64,000 nucleotides of DNA from Micrasema longulum (Eukaryota; Arthropoda; Insecta; Trichoptera; Brachycentridae): assembly GCA_022494885.1 (NCBI GenBank), contig JAGVSM010001322.1, positions 1 to 64,000 on the forward strand, read 5' to 3'. Below, in pieces: positions 63,991 to 64,000 of the stretch (position 1 is the stretch's first letter; the number at the start of each line of letters is the position of its first letter). A model generated the notes under the pieces. The model was not told the DNA's origin and searched no databases. It worked only from the letters and a program-made list of their open reading frames with translations. A program made the translations under genes and the position numbers.

Positions 63991-64000
63991 TCAATATGCG

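Overview
The window looks like nuclear DNA from a lepidopteran insect. The AT-rich background is packed with fragments of insect transposons, and three host genes stand out by their GC-rich coding sequence. The lepidopteran call rests on an allatostatin-A precursor of the helicostatin/cydiastatin type (for example LPVYNFGLGKR and an RFSFGLGKR-ending peptide) and on the mix of CR1, R1-clade, jockey, RTE, BEL/Pao, mariner, hAT and piggyBac relics with tRNA-headed SINEs. The species cannot be named from the sequence alone.

Host genes. (1) An ATG13 homologue, minus strand, 13658-14767: one uninterrupted 369-codon reading frame with a HORMA-type N-terminal half and a conserved C-terminal tail. (2) The small optic lobes / calpain-15 homologue, plus strand, 16483-37314. 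I rebuilt it as ten exons whose splice sites and phases all agree. They give 994 codons plus a stop, with five RanBP2-type zinc fingers, a polyproline linker, a calpain protease core (Cys467, His632, Asn652) and the SOL C-terminal domain ending in HAPRLIT. (3) An allatostatin-A prepropeptide, minus strand, two coding exons (44913-44610 and 42237-41687, 284 codons), with 14 FGL-amide-type peptide units, several of them near-identical tandem copies. ATG13 and sol are divergent, about 1.7 kb apart. sol and AstA converge across about 4 kb of non-coding DNA.

Layout. 1-4138: a largely complete but frameshifted CR1-type LINE. 4690-5320: BEL/Pao Gag relic. 6095-13475: R1-clade, RTE and jockey-type LINE debris. 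13557-14767: ATG13. 15690-16065: LINE RT relic. 16483-37314: sol, with introns filled by SINEs, mariners, LINE 3' ends, MITEs and a piggyBac-type MITE. 37315-41200: long non-coding stretch, possibly sol 3' UTR. 41687-44914: AstA, with a LINE and a SINE in its intron. 45430-56690: hAT, RTE, jockey, solo LTR, pogo-like and R1-clade elements, several nested in one another. 57300-64000: LINE tails, a hAT end, SINEs and simple repeats; no gene seen.

The three genes need not act together: sol is a neuronal/ubiquitous calpain, ATG13 is an autophagy-initiation subunit and AstA is a neuropeptide. The least ordinary observations are: a 741-bp solo LTR with two tandem RNA hairpins, one matching the histone 3' stem-loop, and with compensatory changes in a second copy; the homogenised allatostatin array; nested insertions whose removal restores the host reading frame exactly; two perfect 23-25 bp-arm palindromes with 4-nt loops; and a roughly 565-bp inverted repeat with Penelope-like or hammerhead-like sequence.
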